Positions 42,852 to 52,649 of a stretch of DNA of 64,000 nucleotides are shown one piece after another. How positions within the stretch are numbered: the stretch's first letter is position 1; every line of letters begins with the position of its first letter. The position numbers were made by a program, and so were the translations under genes. Below the pieces are notes generated by a model. The model saw nothing but the letters and a program-made list of their open reading frames with translations, did not search any database and was not told the origin of the DNA. The stretch is from Pseudarthrobacter sp. ATCC 49987 (GTDB taxonomy: Bacteria > Actinomycetota > Actinomycetes > Actinomycetales > Micrococcaceae): contig NZ_JAABNS010000001.1 of the NCBI RefSeq assembly GCF_009928425.1, positions 2,046,001 through 2,110,000 on the forward strand, written 5' to 3'.

Positions 42852-44204
42852 ATGCAGGATCTACGGCTTGTAGGCGTCCACGACGACGGGGAGCATCTCC
42901 TGTTGAGCGGCACCGGCGGCGAGATGTTCCAGCTGCCAATCGATGAAGCACTTCGGGTGGCAGCCAGCCGGACGTCGGCCAAGGCCGGCGCGGTCGCCGC
43001 GCCCATTGCCATGTCTCCGCGCGATATCCAGGCGCGGATCCGCAGCGGCTCGACGGCGGAAGAGGTGGCGGAGCTCTCCGGAATTCCGCTCGCGAAAGTC
43101 CAGCGCTACGAGGGTCCGGTGCTCGCCGAGCGCGAGCACGTCGCCCAGCAGGCCCGCAAGGTGGAGGTCGCCGCGCCCGCCCCCGGCCACGACGTTTACC
43201 GTTCCGTGTTCGGTGACCACCCGGCGTCACTCGGCGACATGGTGGCCCACCGGCTCAGCGCTCACGGCATTGAAGCCTCCACCGTGGAATGGGACTCGTG
43301 GCGGCGCCCGGACGGCAGCTGGAACGTGGTGGCGCGCTTCGAGGCGAAGCCCGGCGGCACGGTGGGCATCGGCGAGGAACCGCCGGCCATGTGGACGTTC
43401 AGCCCGGCCCGGAAATCCCTGCAGAATGCGAACCGCTGGGCGCAGCAGCTCAGCGAACTCGAGCCCCTCGACGGTCCCGTCCCGGCCCGCCGGCTCACCG
43501 CTGTCTCCGACCGGCCCTTTGATTTCGAAACCGACGCCGACGCAGCCGCGCGGACCGCAACCTCCCAGCTCCAGGTCGTCCAGCAGCTGAAGCTGCAGCA
43601 GGAACAGGAAGCCGACGGGTTGCTGGACATGCTGCGCTCCCGGCGCGGGCAGCGCCTCGGCGTGGACGAAGACGCCGACGACGCCCTCGCTCAGCTCCTG
43701 ACCAACGGCGTCCCCGCGGCCCACCCGCGGCCCTCCGAAGTCCTTGCGGAGGTACCGGCCGATCCGGAACCGGCCGATTCCGGAGCCGGAACCCCGGAGC
43801 CTGAGGCAACCGAGGCCGCGGAGCCCGAACCCCGTCCTGCCGCCGATCCCTGGGAACGCCGCCGCGACGGCCGGCCCTCGATCATGTCCAGGCTCACGCT
43901 GGCTCCCCGTCATCAGGAGGAACCGGACGACGCCCTGAAACTGCATGACGGCGTCAGTACCGAAACCCGGGAAATCACCATCGTCGCGTCGCAGTTGCGG
44001 CCCGTCGCCAAGCCGGGACCGACGTCCAGCCCGGGCCTCGACGAGCTCCTCGGCGGCGCAACGTCACGGCGCCAGCACCGTGAACCACCTGCGGCGGCCC
44101 CGGATGACCGCGATGCGGAGCAGCCGGAGCGCCAGCCCGCGAAGCCAAAGCGCTCCAGCATTCCGAGCTGGGACGAAATCGTCTTCGGAGCCCGCGGGGA
44201 CTAG
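42852..44204 (+). CDS. sepH: Septation protein SepH (DUF3071)
   Basis: A protein of 450 residues. The N-terminal DUF3071 domain MQDLRLVGVHDDGEHLLLSG...FQLPIDEALRVAA contains the helix-turn-helix IQARIRSGSTAEEVAELSGIPLAKVQRYEGPVLAEREHVA (about 55-95). The middle and C-terminal halves are disordered, rich in Pro, Ala, Glu and Asp, ending in the conserved basic SIPSWDEIVFGAR. In Streptomyces SepH binds FtsZ and stimulates its assembly at division. The ATG at 42852 has GGAGG at 6 nt. A terminator follows. Confidence 0.93.
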   Translation: MQDLRLVGVHDDGEHLLLSGTGGEMFQLPIDEALRVAASRTSAKAGAVAAPIAMSPRDIQARIRSGSTAEEVAELSGIPLAKVQRYEGPVLAEREHVAQQARKVEVAAPAPGHDVYRSVFGDHPASLGDMVAHRLSAHGIEASTVEWDSWRRPDGSWNVVARFEAKPGGTVGIGEEPPAMWTFSPARKSLQNANRWAQQLSELEPLDGPVPARRLTAVSDRPFDFETDADAAARTATSQLQVVQQLKLQQEQEADGLLDMLRSRRGQRLGVDEDADDALAQLLTNGVPAAHPRPSEVLAEVPADPEPADSGAGTPEPEATEAAEPEPRPAADPWERRRDGRPSIMSRLTLAPRHQEEPDDALKLHDGVSTETREITIVASQLRPVAKPGPTSSPGLDELLGGATSRRQHREPPAAAPDDRDAEQPERQPAKPKRSSIPSWDEIVFGARGD

Positions 44205-44241
44205 CGCTTGACCGGGAGGCCAGGTTCTCCCGCGTTTCAGG

Positions 44242-44278
44242 GCCCTTCGCGCGCAGTCAGGCGCGGGGGGCTCTTTTT
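44242..44278 (+). terminator. Rho-independent terminator of sepH
   Basis: An 11-bp stem GCCCTTCGCGC / GCGCGGGGGGC (two G-U pairs), 8-nt loop, followed by TCTTTTT. It overlaps the 3' end of the convergent phosphatase gene. Confidence 0.8.
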
Positions 44279-45483
44279 CCGTCGGCCTGGAAACACAGCA
44301 GCGGGACTTCGCGTTCGGCTTTTGTCAGCGAGCCGTGCTGGCCCACCACGTCAAGGGCCGTCGGCCGGACCCGCCTCGTGTCATAGAAGGCCAAGGCATC
44401 CCTGGCCGCGATCATCACGTCACCGATCCGCGGAGCGACCTCAGCCCGGACCTCGCCGAAGAGCCCCGCCGCGATGGCTTCCTCCCGGGTGAAGGCCCAA
44501 ATCCGGTCGCCGAAGCGGGCCCGCCAGGCCTCCAGCAGCCGTACCCGCCCGGCGTCGCCTTCCGTCTCCTCCAGGTACAGGTGGAGCATTCGCGGCTCAC
44601 CCGCGGTGTGACGGACCCCGGCCACGAGGGCCGGGTCCGCGGAATAGTCAATCCGCTGGGATGGCGGCACGTCAAGCATGCCGTGGTCCGCCGTAAGCAG
44701 GATGGTGGTGCCTGCCGGCAGGGTGGCGCTGAGCCGTTTGACGGTGGCGTCGAGTTCCTCGAGCTGGTGCTCCCACTGCGGTGACTGGCAGCCGTGGCGG
44801 TGCCCCGCCTTGTCCAGTTCGTTGACGTAGAAGTACATGAGCGACCCCCCGGCACCGGCCATCGCCTCCGCGGCGGCCGCGGTCCTGGCGTGCGAGGTGG
44901 TGGCCGTGACGTATTGGCCGCCCCTGAGCGCGGCCCGGGTCATGGCGGAGTCGCTGAACTGAGGAAGACTGACGGTTGTGACCTGAACATGCTCCGCGGC
45001 CCGCTGGAAGACGGTCGGGAAGGGCTGCCACCGTTCCGGATCGACGCCCGCGTCCCAGCCGCCCAGCATATTGACCACCCGGTCCTGGTCCGGGTCCAGC
45101 ACGTCGTAGCCGACCATGCCGTGCTGCCCGGCCCCGAGGCCGGTGCCGAAGCTGGCCAGGGACGCTGCAGTGGTGGACGGGAATGCCGAGTCCAGGGAGA
45201 CGGGCACCTGGCCCTGGCCGGACTGCATCACAGCGCGCAGGAACGGCGTGTGCGCCGACTTCTGTTTGAGCAGGTTACGGCCCAGCCCGTCGGCGAGGAC
45301 GACGCAAATGCGCTTGGCCGCGGGGAGCTTGAGGCGGTTCTCGAAGCCCGGCACCCCCACGCTGGCAGCAGCGCTCGTGAGCACCTCGGCGATGGAGCGG
45401 TCACCGAAGGCCGGTGCTGCCGGCAGGTTCTGGGGAAGGGCCTGGGGGGAGGACAGGGCCTGGGGCACGCGGACCGGCGCCAT
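44257..45483 (-). CDS. Alkaline phosphatase superfamily protein (nucleotide pyrophosphatase/phosphodiesterase type)
   Basis: A protein of 408 residues from the ATG at 45483. RICVVLADGLGRNLLKQKSAHTPFLRAVM gives the first metal-binding Asp. AFPSTTAASLASFGTGLGAGQHGMVGYDV contains the catalytic Thr of this superfamily. NELDKAGHRHGCQSP and LTADHGMLDVP hold the remaining Asp/His metal ligands. The substrate is unknown; a phosphodiester is expected. The start leaves one base after the DUF5998 stop (TGAGATG). A GTG at 45525 would give 14 more residues with a 41-bp overlap. No signal peptide is seen. Confidence 0.85.
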   Translation of the reverse strand: MAPVRVPQALSSPQALPQNLPAAPAFGDRSIAEVLTSAAASVGVPGFENRLKLPAAKRICVVLADGLGRNLLKQKSAHTPFLRAVMQSGQGQVPVSLDSAFPSTTAASLASFGTGLGAGQHGMVGYDVLDPDQDRVVNMLGGWDAGVDPERWQPFPTVFQRAAEHVQVTTVSLPQFSDSAMTRAALRGGQYVTATTSHARTAAAAEAMAGAGGSLMYFYVNELDKAGHRHGCQSPQWEHQLEELDATVKRLSATLPAGTTILLTADHGMLDVPPSQRIDYSADPALVAGVRHTAGEPRMLHLYLEETEGDAGRVRLLEAWRARFGDRIWAFTREEAIAAGLFGEVRAEVAPRIGDVMIAARDALAFYDTRRVRPTALDVVGQHGSLTKAEREVPLLCFQADGKRAPRA

Positions 45484-45484
45484 C

Positions 45485-46228
45485 TCAGCGCTGGTGGCCG
45501 CGGCTGATGCGGCTTCCGAAGACACCCATCCGCGGGCGCGGCGGAAGTCCCGGGCCGGTGTGCGGCGCCGGGGCGGAGGAACCGGTGTTCACCGCGCGGA
45601 GGGCGCGGGCGAACAGCTTGGCGTCCTGGACGGCCTGCAGGCCGTCGGCCTCGGCGCTGATCCGGAGCACAATGTCCTCCTGGGCGATGGTGCCGCTGTA
45701 GCCATGGTCGGCGTCGCACTGCGGGTCGCCGCAGCTCGCCGGGCCCATGTCGAGGCGCTGGCCGCCGGACCAGGCGATGGACAGGGTCAGTTCGCGGACC
45801 GGATCCGACGGTTTGTAGTCCTGGGGCTGGGCGTACACGTAGCTGAGCACCACGGAGCGGATCTGCGTCACAGGCACGGATTCCGTGGAGACCTGCGCGA
45901 CGATCTGCTCGCCTGCGTCGTCGAGCTGCTGGTCGTCCACGTGGGTGATGACCAGCATGTCCTCGGTCAGGACCAGCACGGTGATGTGGCGGCGGACCTC
46001 GGCGCGGTCGAAGTGCGTCTCAAGATGCACCAGGTGCGCCACGCAGTCGCGCCCGTCGAGGGCGTCGGCGACGACGTCGGCCACGAGCGGTGGATAGAAA
46101 CCGGCCTGCTGGAGGGCCCCCTTCAGGCTTTGACCCTGCGCACTGTGGTCATGCAGGCCTTGGTGGTGCGCGCCCGGGCGCCCGGAGACGGCCGCCTGGT
46201 GCTTGGGTGTTGGAGACTGAAAGCTCAT
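45485..46228 (-). CDS. DUF5998 family protein
   Basis: A protein of 247 residues of an uncharacterised actinobacterial family. LKGALQQAGFYPPLVADVVADALDGRDCVAHLVHLETHFDRAEVRRHITVLVLTEDMLVITHVDD and the later LSYVYAQPQDYKP segment are its most recognisable parts. It contains a cysteine pair in the SCGDPQCDADHGYSG region that could bind metal. Starts at 46228 (ATG, close GGAG), 46237 (ATG) and 46243 (GTG) are all possible. It is coupled to the phosphatase gene downstream, an arrangement conserved in Arthrobacter-type genomes. Confidence 0.75.
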   Translation of the reverse strand: MSFQSPTPKHQAAVSGRPGAHHQGLHDHSAQGQSLKGALQQAGFYPPLVADVVADALDGRDCVAHLVHLETHFDRAEVRRHITVLVLTEDMLVITHVDDQQLDDAGEQIVAQVSTESVPVTQIRSVVLSYVYAQPQDYKPSDPVRELTLSIAWSGGQRLDMGPASCGDPQCDADHGYSGTIAQEDIVLRISAEADGLQAVQDAKLFARALRAVNTGSSAPAPHTGPGLPPRPRMGVFGSRISRGHQR

Positions 46229-46336
46229 GGTCTCCATTTTCACAGATCGGCTGGGGACATGCTAACCGTTGCTGCCTGCGGGGTGCCCCCGCCGCTCCCC
46301 CGGCCCCTGCCGCTGTTCCGCCGCTGTCCCGCAGAG

Positions 46337-49027
46337 TCAGCTGCGCATGGCGCGGCGGGCGCTGTCGGTGCGCTGGGCGGCGTTGGCGATCCGGACGTCG
46401 GCCGCGAGGATGGCGGCCCCCTCCGGCCCGGCGAGGACGGGGTTGAAGTCGACGAGCGCGATTTCCGGGTGGTTGTCCTTGAGCCGGGCCAGCCGGGCAG
46501 CAAGGTCCTCGAGGGCGCGGGCGTCCACGGCCGGGAGCCCCTGGTAGCCGAAGAGCTTCCGTGAGGCACGGGGCGCCCGGATGAAGTCATGCAGGTCCGA
46601 GCCGGAGAGCGGCGGCACCCGGTGGGCCCAGTCGTCCAGCAGGTTCACGGCGTCGCCGGCCAGGCCGAAGGAGACTACCGGGCCCAGCAGCGGATCCTCG
46701 ATGGCGCGGAACGTGCAGGCCTGCCCCACCGGGGCCATGGTCTGCACCTCGAGGGACGGCGAGCCGTAGCGCTCCAGCGACTTGCGCATTTCCAGGACGT
46801 TCCGGCGCAGCGAGTCCGCGTCCTGGATGTCCAGGCGCACCCCGCCGAGGTCCAGTCGGTGCCGCAGCGCGGGGTCGGTGGTCTTCAAGGCCACCGGCCA
46901 GCCGAGCCTGTCCGCGGCCGCGACGGCCTGGTCGGCCGTTTCGAAGCCGACGGACGGGACCACCCGGATGCCGTAACGGGCCAGCAGGCTCGCGGCCGTG
47001 TCCGGGTCCAGCCGGACCAGATGCTCGCCGCCGACCTTGTCCAGCAGGCGTTCCAGCTCGTCGTGGGTGCCGTCGGGGTCGCAGCCCTCGGGTTCCACGA
47101 AGAGTCCCTGGTCCCGGTCCAGCCACTGGGCGTAGCGGACCACGGCAGCCAACGCCGCGACTGCCGCGCCGGGGTTGGAGTAGCAGGGAACCACAGTGGC
47201 GCCCGCTTCGTCGCCGACCATCCCCTCCACGTAGATGGACGGGTCCAGGAGCCCGCTGAATGCCGCGACCACGGGCTTGCCCGCCGCCACCGAACATTCG
47301 GCCAGCACCCCGGCGATCTTCTCCACGGTGAGGCCGTGGGCCGGCAGCAGCGCGACCACCACGGCGTGGACGGTGTCCGCCGTGAGGACTTCCTGCAGGC
47401 TGTGCCGCAGCGCGGGAAGTGCAACCGACATTCCGGCGTCGAGGTCGACGTCGGTAACGATGCGATCCACACCCAGTCCCTGCGCCGCCGCGCTGTCCGC
47501 GACGACCTTCCCAAGCGCCCGGGAGTTGCTGAAGACGGCGATTCCCGGCCCCTTCGGCAGGGGCTGGCTTGAGACGATCTGGGCGACGTCCATAAGCTGT
47601 TCGATGGTTTCGACCCGGATCACGCCGGCCTGGCGCATCATCGCGTCGACGGCCTCCGGCGGGGCCTGGGTGGTGCGGACGGCGTGGCCGGGAGGCAGCC
47701 CCAGGCCCATCGCGTCGGACTTCGCCACGATGACGGGTTTGGTCCGGGCCAGTCGCCGGGCCAGCCGGGAAAACTTGCGCGGGTTGCCGATCGATTCAAG
47801 ATAGAGCCCGACGGCGGTCGTGTCGGCGTCGTCCTCCCAGAACTGCATCATGTCGTTGCCGGAGACGTCGGCGCGGTTGCCGGCCGAGAGGAACGTGGAG
47901 ATCCCGACGCGGCGCCGGCTGGAGGCGGCGTAGAGGGAGACACCGATCGCTGCCGACTGGCTGAACAGGCCCAGGCCGCCGCGGCGGGCCAGCGCGGGCG
48001 CCATTGAGGCGTTCAGCGACACGGCGGGGTTGGTGTTCATGATGCCCAGCGAGGCGGGGCCGATCACGCGCATGCCGTTGGCGCGGGCCTGCCGGACGAG
48101 TTCGCGCTGCCGGGCGAGGCCGCGTTCGCCGTCGTCCGCGTACCCGGCGGTGGCCACCACGATCCCCTTGACCCCGGCGGCGCCGCATTCCTGAACGACC
48201 TTGGGCACCTCGGCGTACGGGACGGCGATGATGGCGAGCTTGACGGGGCCGGGCACCTCGGAGAGCCGGGCGAAGGAGAGCATGCCGGCAAGCTCGAAGG
48301 CTTCCGGGTTGATCGCGTAGACCGGGCCGGTGAAGCCGCCTTCGATGATGTGCTCCAGCAGCTGGTAGCCCACGGTGCCCCATTTGCGGCTGGCGCCGAT
48401 CACCGCGACGGAGGACGGGGCGAGGAGTTCCTGGATGCTGCGGGCCTCGGCCCGGTGTTCGCGGGATTCCATCACGGCGCGTGACTTGTCCGTGGGGTCG
48501 ATATTGAATTCGAGGCTGACCACACCGTCGTCGAAGTGGCGTTTGACGTCGTAGCCGGCGTCGGAGAAGACCATGAGCATCTTGCGGTTTTCCGGGAGCA
48601 CCTCGGCGCTGAATTTCCGGATCCCGTTCTCCCGGGCGGCGGCGGCGAGGTGTTCGAGCAGGATGGACCCGATCCCGCGGCCCTGGTGCGCGTCGGAGAT
48701 GTTGAACGCGACTTCCGCTTCCTCGGGATCATCGAGCCGGTCGTAGCGGCCGATGCCCATGATCTCCCCGCCGATGGTGATCACGAGGGCCACCCGGTCC
48801 TTGTAGTCCACCTCGGTGAACCGTTTGAGTTCCTTGGCGGAGAGTTTGGACTTGAACGCGAAGAAGCGCATGTAGATGGACTTCTGCGACTGTCCCACGT
48901 GGAAAGCCTGGACGGCGTCCGCGTCGGAGGGGTGGATCGGGCGCAGATGGGCCGTCCCGCCGTCGCGCAGGACAACATCAGCTTCCCAATATTCCGGATA
49001 TACGCCGTCCGCGGGCTGATCCACCAT
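46337..49027 (-). CDS. GNAT acetyltransferase fused to ADP-forming acyl-CoA synthetase-like domains (Pat-type)
   Basis: A protein of 896 residues. An N-terminal GNAT domain (about 15-175; GIGRYDRLDDPEEAEVAFNISDAHQGRGIGSILLEHLAAAA binds acetyl-CoA) is followed by a CoA-binding domain (SVAVIGASRKWGTVGYQLLEHI), a ligase-CoA domain (LGLFSQSAAIGVSLYA) and a C-terminal ATP-grasp domain from about 670. The layout, GNAT first, is that of actinobacterial protein lysine acetyltransferases such as those acting on acetyl-CoA synthetase. E. coli PatZ has the GNAT at the other end. It probably links acetyl-CoA level to enzyme activity. It is divergent from parC across 67 bp. Confidence 0.88.
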   Translation of the reverse strand: MVDQPADGVYPEYWEADVVLRDGGTAHLRPIHPSDADAVQAFHVGQSQKSIYMRFFAFKSKLSAKELKRFTEVDYKDRVALVITIGGEIMGIGRYDRLDDPEEAEVAFNISDAHQGRGIGSILLEHLAAAARENGIRKFSAEVLPENRKMLMVFSDAGYDVKRHFDDGVVSLEFNIDPTDKSRAVMESREHRAEARSIQELLAPSSVAVIGASRKWGTVGYQLLEHIIEGGFTGPVYAINPEAFELAGMLSFARLSEVPGPVKLAIIAVPYAEVPKVVQECGAAGVKGIVVATAGYADDGERGLARQRELVRQARANGMRVIGPASLGIMNTNPAVSLNASMAPALARRGGLGLFSQSAAIGVSLYAASSRRRVGISTFLSAGNRADVSGNDMMQFWEDDADTTAVGLYLESIGNPRKFSRLARRLARTKPVIVAKSDAMGLGLPPGHAVRTTQAPPEAVDAMMRQAGVIRVETIEQLMDVAQIVSSQPLPKGPGIAVFSNSRALGKVVADSAAAQGLGVDRIVTDVDLDAGMSVALPALRHSLQEVLTADTVHAVVVALLPAHGLTVEKIAGVLAECSVAAGKPVVAAFSGLLDPSIYVEGMVGDEAGATVVPCYSNPGAAVAALAAVVRYAQWLDRDQGLFVEPEGCDPDGTHDELERLLDKVGGEHLVRLDPDTAASLLARYGIRVVPSVGFETADQAVAAADRLGWPVALKTTDPALRHRLDLGGVRLDIQDADSLRRNVLEMRKSLERYGSPSLEVQTMAPVGQACTFRAIEDPLLGPVVSFGLAGDAVNLLDDWAHRVPPLSGSDLHDFIRAPRASRKLFGYQGLPAVDARALEDLAARLARLKDNHPEIALVDFNPVLAGPEGAAILAADVRIANAAQRTDSARRAMRS

Positions 49028-49094
49028 AGGCTTAGCCTAGTCATAAACTTACGCAGCTTTCGTTCTGCACCGCTCAGAAGGACCCACCAGCCTC

Positions 49095-51614
49095 ATGGCA
49101 CGCCGCCAAAGCCCGCCCCCGGCAGGGGAAGCAAGCCAGGATTTCGTAGAGAACATCGTCGACATCGACGTCACGTCGGAGATGGAAGGATCCTTCCTCG
49201 AGTACGCCTATTCGGTGATCTACTCGCGGGCCCTTCCGGACGCCCGCGACGGCCTCAAACCTGTGCAGCGGCGCATCCTGTACATGATGAGCGAGATGGG
49301 CCTCCGGCCGGACCGCGGCCACGTCAAGAGCGCCCGCGTGGTGGGCGAGGTCATGGGCAAGCTGCACCCGCACGGCGACACCGCGATCTACGACGCGATG
49401 GTGCGGATGGCGCAGGACTTCTCGCTGCGGCTGCCCCTGATCGACGGCCATGGCAACTTCGGTTCGCTTGACGACGGCCCGGCGGCTCCCCGGTACACCG
49501 AGGCCCGCCTGGCAGCGGCGGCCCTGACGCTGACGGACCACCTCGATGAGGACGTCGTCGACTTCGTCCCCAACTATGACAACCAGCTGACCCAGCCGGA
49601 TGTGCTGCCTGCGGCGTTCCCGAACCTGCTGGTCAACGGCGCCACTGGCATCGCCGTCGGCATGGCCACGAACATGGCCCCGCACAACCTGGTGGAAGTG
49701 ATCGCCGCTGCCCGGCACCTGATCGAGCACCCGGACGCCACCCTCGAGGACATCATGAAGTTCGTCCCCGGCCCGGACCTGCCCACCGGCGGCCGGATCG
49801 TGGGCCTGGACGGCATCCGCGACGCGTACGCGACCGGCCGCGGCTCGTTCAAGACCCGCGCCAAGGTGGAGATCGAGCAGCTCTCGGCCCGCCGCACCGG
49901 GCTGGTGGTCACGGAACTGCCGTACATGGTGGGGCCGGAAAAGGTGATCGAGAAGATCAAGGACGCCGTCAACGGCAAGAAGCTCACCGGCATCAGCGAC
50001 ATCGTGGACCTCACGGACCGCAAACACGGCCTGCGCCTCGTGATCGAGCTGAAGAACGGCTTCAACCCGAACGCCGTGCTCCAGCAGCTGTACCGCTACT
50101 CGCCGATGGAGGATTCCTTCGGCATCAACAACGTCACGCTCGTGGACGGCCAGCCGCAGACCCTCGGGCTGCTCCAGCTGCTCTCCGTGTACGTGGAGCA
50201 CCGCATCAACGTAGTGCGCCGCCGCACCGCCTTCCGCCTCGGCAAGAAGAAGGACCGCCTGCACCTGGTCGAGGGGCTCCTGGTCGCGATCGTGGACATC
50301 GACGAGGTCATCCAGATCATCCGCTCCTCGGATGAGGCGGCCGCGGCCAGGACCCGGCTGATGTCCATCTACGACCTCTCGGAGATCCAGGCCAACTACA
50401 TCCTGGAGCTCCGGCTCCGGCAGCTGACCAAGTACTCGCGGATCGAGCTCGAGAAGGAGCAGGAGGAGCTGCGCCGCGAGATTGCCGAGCTCGAAGCCAT
50501 CCTCGGCTCGAGCGAACGGCTCCGCGCCCTCGTGTCCTCCGAGCTGGCCGAAATCGCCGAGAAATACGGCACGCCGCGCCGGACCGTGCTGCTCGAATCC
50601 GAGGCCGTCTCCCCCACCGTCGCCGCCCTGGCCGCCGCGACGGGCGCCAAAGGCAAGGCCACGCCCCTGGCCCTCGAGATCGCGGACGATCCCTGCTGGG
50701 CGATCCTGACCGCTTCGGGCCAGATCGCGCGCACCGCCAACCAGGACAGCCTCGCCGAGTCGGGCCCGCGGACGCGGCACGATGTGTTCACCTCGGTGCT
50801 GAAGACGTCTGCGCGCGGAGAGATTGCCGCCATCACATCTCAGGGCCGCATGCTCCGGCTCCTGGTGATGGACATGCCCGTGCTGCCGCCGACCTCGGGA
50901 ACCCCGAACATGGCGGGTGGAGTCCCGGCCAAGGACTTCATTACGTTGCTCAAGGGCGAGTCGCTGGTGGCGTTCGCGCCGCTGGATGAGGTGCTGGCGA
51001 TCGGTACGGCCCAAGGCGTGGTCAAGCGCGTCCAGCCCGATTACCCGCTGAACCGCGAGGACTGGGAGGTCATCGCGCTCAAGGACAAGGACACCGTGGT
51101 GGGTGTGGCCCCCGCCGGCTCCGACGACGTCGACCTCGTCTTTGTGACCCGGCAGTCCCAGCTGCTGCGCTTTGCCGCCTCCGCCGTCCGTCCGCAGGGC
51201 CGGACGGCCGGCGGCATGGCCGGGATCAAGCTGGCCGCCGGGGACCGGGTCATGTTCTTCGGCGCCGCGGGCCCGGACGACACCGCCGCCGTCGTCGTGA
51301 CTATCGCGGGCACGGAGGGGGCGCTCCCGGGCACCGCTCCGGGGGCCGCCAAAGTCACCGCCCTCTCCGAATACCCCGCCAAGGGCCGCGCCACCGCCGG
51401 GGTCCGGGCGCACCGTTTCCTCAAGGGTGAAGACACCCTGTTGCTCGCATGGGCAGGCCACGGCCCGGCAAAGGCTTCCTCGCTGGCCGGGGTGGCCCGT
51501 TCCCTTCCCGGGGAACACGGCCGCCGCGACGGCTCCGGCATTCCGCTCTCCCAGGCCATCGACGCGATTGGTCCGAGCATGTCCTGGGAGCCGGCACCCG
51601 GGGCGGACGCCTAG
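49095..51614 (+). CDS. parC: DNA topoisomerase IV subunit A
   Basis: A protein of 839 residues. [25 protein letters not shown] and [40 protein letters not shown] are the winged-helix and quinolone-region motifs; the catalytic tyrosine is Tyr134 in [10 protein letters not shown] long coiled coil (about 440-480) and a six-bladed C-terminal domain follow. A second GyrA paralogue would normally be near dnaA; this copy, away from gyrB and lacking a clear GyrA-box, fits the ParC role. parE is not next to it. Confidence 0.88.
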   Translation: MARRQSPPPAGEASQDFVENIVDIDVTSEMEGSFLEYAYSVIYSRALPDARDGLKPVQRRILYMMSEMGLRPDRGHVKSARVVGEVMGKLHPHGDTAIYDAMVRMAQDFSLRLPLIDGHGNFGSLDDGPAAPRYTEARLAAAALTLTDHLDEDVVDFVPNYDNQLTQPDVLPAAFPNLLVNGATGIAVGMATNMAPHNLVEVIAAARHLIEHPDATLEDIMKFVPGPDLPTGGRIVGLDGIRDAYATGRGSFKTRAKVEIEQLSARRTGLVVTELPYMVGPEKVIEKIKDAVNGKKLTGISDIVDLTDRKHGLRLVIELKNGFNPNAVLQQLYRYSPMEDSFGINNVTLVDGQPQTLGLLQLLSVYVEHRINVVRRRTAFRLGKKKDRLHLVEGLLVAIVDIDEVIQIIRSSDEAAAARTRLMSIYDLSEIQANYILELRLRQLTKYSRIELEKEQEELRREIAELEAILGSSERLRALVSSELAEIAEKYGTPRRTVLLESEAVSPTVAALAAATGAKGKATPLALEIADDPCWAILTASGQIARTANQDSLAESGPRTRHDVFTSVLKTSARGEIAAITSQGRMLRLLVMDMPVLPPTSGTPNMAGGVPAKDFITLLKGESLVAFAPLDEVLAIGTAQGVVKRVQPDYPLNREDWEVIALKDKDTVVGVAPAGSDDVDLVFVTRQSQLLRFAASAVRPQGRTAGGMAGIKLAAGDRVMFFGAAGPDDTAAVVVTIAGTEGALPGTAPGAAKVTALSEYPAKGRATAGVRAHRFLKGEDTLLLAWAGHGPAKASSLAGVARSLPGEHGRRDGSGIPLSQAIDAIGPSMSWEPAPGADA

Positions 51615-51635
51615 ACTCCCGGGTCTGTGGGGGCG

Positions 51636-51675
51636 GGCGCCGGCGTCCGGCGGCGCCGGCGTCCGGCGGCGCCGG
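51636..51675. repeat. 16-bp tandem repeat after parC
   Basis: The unit GGCGCCGGCGTCCGGC occurs at 51636 and 51652, with a partial third at 51668. Each unit contains self-complementary GGCGCC. It starts 22 bp after the parC stop and may form structure at the mRNA 3' end. Confidence 0.7.
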
Positions 51676-51769
51676 GTCCCGCGTCTCCGGCAATTCACGC
51701 CGGCAGGGCGCGTTGGGGTGCCGAGTTCACTTGTCTCGGGGAACGGCGCCTGGGCCCGGGGCACCCACT

Positions 51770-51861
51770 CGCCACAAATGGCCGCTAAGGGGCTCGGCGG
51801 TTTCCAGTGGTCGTTGCAACAAATGGCCCCTAAATGGCCCTCATGGCGACCATTTGTGGCG
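51770..51861. repeat. Compound inverted and direct repeat around CAAATGGCC
   Basis: Outer arms CGCCACAAATGG (51770-51781) and CCATTTGTGGCG (51850-51861) are exact inverted repeats. Inside, ACAAATGGCC-G/C-CTAA occurs at 51774-51788 and 51819-51833 (14 of 15 bases), with a further TAAATGGCCC at 51831. The organisation looks like a repetitive extragenic palindromic or miniature mobile element. It lies in a 470-bp stretch (51615-52084) without any recognisable gene. Confidence 0.65.
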
Positions 51862-52084
51862 AATGGCCGACCCTGGACCGACGACTGCAGGTGCGGGTGC
51901 AGACCTAGAGCCGGACAACGACGTGGGGACCAGGGGGAACGTGGCCAGCAAGATCGCCTTCACGGCTTGGGTGCACCGGGGTGAGATAAGTCGGTAAGCC
52001 GACCAGTTTTCAAAACACCGCCAGATGCATGGAGTCTCGCGACGTCGCAACGTAAGGGACGACGCTACAGAAGGGATACCAGCC

Positions 52085-52291
52085 ATGGCGGACCAGACAC
52101 GCGAGCTCCCGAACAGGTGTCGAATGCACTACGACCCAACGGTCAAAGGGGTCTGGATTGGATTCGGCGTCGACCTGAACCCCCTGTGCGGCCAAAGCGA
52201 GTACATCGGGGTCACTAGCGTCACTGAAGCGGTGGACTGCCAGAAGTGTGCTCGCATGATGGATCAGTCGTCGGATCAGTCGTCTACCTGA
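52085..52291 (+). CDS. Small Cys-rich hypothetical protein, zinc-ribbon-like
   Basis: A protein of 68 residues. NPLCG, then VTSVTEAVDCQKCARMM, gives a C-x2-C knuckle with an upstream cysteine partner, similar in style to small phage and plasmid zinc-ribbon proteins. No family is recognised. GAAGGGA lies 9 nt before the ATG. Its base composition is visibly less GC-rich than the flanking core genes and it sits beside a decayed transposase, so it is probably acquired DNA. The tail is a Ser/Asp/Gln repeat (DQSSDQSS). It could be non-functional. Confidence 0.5.
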   Translation: MADQTRELPNRCRMHYDPTVKGVWIGFGVDLNPLCGQSEYIGVTSVTEAVDCQKCARMMDQSSDQSST

Positions 52292-52344
52292 CTGAGGATT
52301 CCGCTGAACAGATGTGCCAAGAGCGCTGGTCTGGACACGGATTC

Positions 52345-52545
52345 GCAAGCCATCGATCTGCGCGCACTCGACGTCGCTCACGGTTTTCAGCGGTCCCTTC
52401 ACGAACGGGCCCGGACGGATGCACTCGGTTTTGTGCAGGCCGATGATCGACTCCATGAGGCAGTTGTCGTAGGCGTCCGCGACCGAGCGGATCGAGGAGG
52501 GCATGCCTCCAGTGCCAGGTGTTTGGCGAAGGCGATGTTGCTGTG
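52345..52545 (-). pseudogene. Decayed IS3-family transposase (OrfB) fragment
   Basis: On the minus strand one frame reads NIAFAKHLALEA, then the reading continues in another frame as MPSSIRSVADAYDNCLMESIIGLHKTECIRPG, followed by GPLKTVSDVE. This is the DDE integrase core around the D-AYDN-x2-ES region of IS3-type OrfB proteins, with the catalytic Glu. It is frameshifted, lacks the N-terminal two thirds and the C-terminal end, and no flanking inverted repeats typical of an intact element are seen. It marks an old insertion between parC and the DinB gene. Confidence 0.8.
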
Positions 52546-52643
52546 TCCTCATCGGCTGCTCGGGCAAAGTAGATGTTGGCGCGCCGGCGCAGGCCGGCGG
52601 CCGACCGCGTCCGGCCCTCGACTGCTGCCGGGAGAAATGCGCT

Positions 52644-52649
52644 TAGACT
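52644..52649 (+). promoter_or_regulatory. -10 box (TAGACT) of the DinB gene, probable leaderless start
   Basis: TAGACT ends 6 nt before the ATG at 52656, with no ribosome binding site. The same hexamer and spacing occur at the threonine aldolase gene. Confidence 0.48.

Noticed and set aside
49074..51764. An open frame of 896 codons on the minus strand opposite parC
   Set aside because: It is the antisense shadow of a high-GC gene. The translation is low-complexity, with no recognisable domain, and parC on the other strand is unmistakable.
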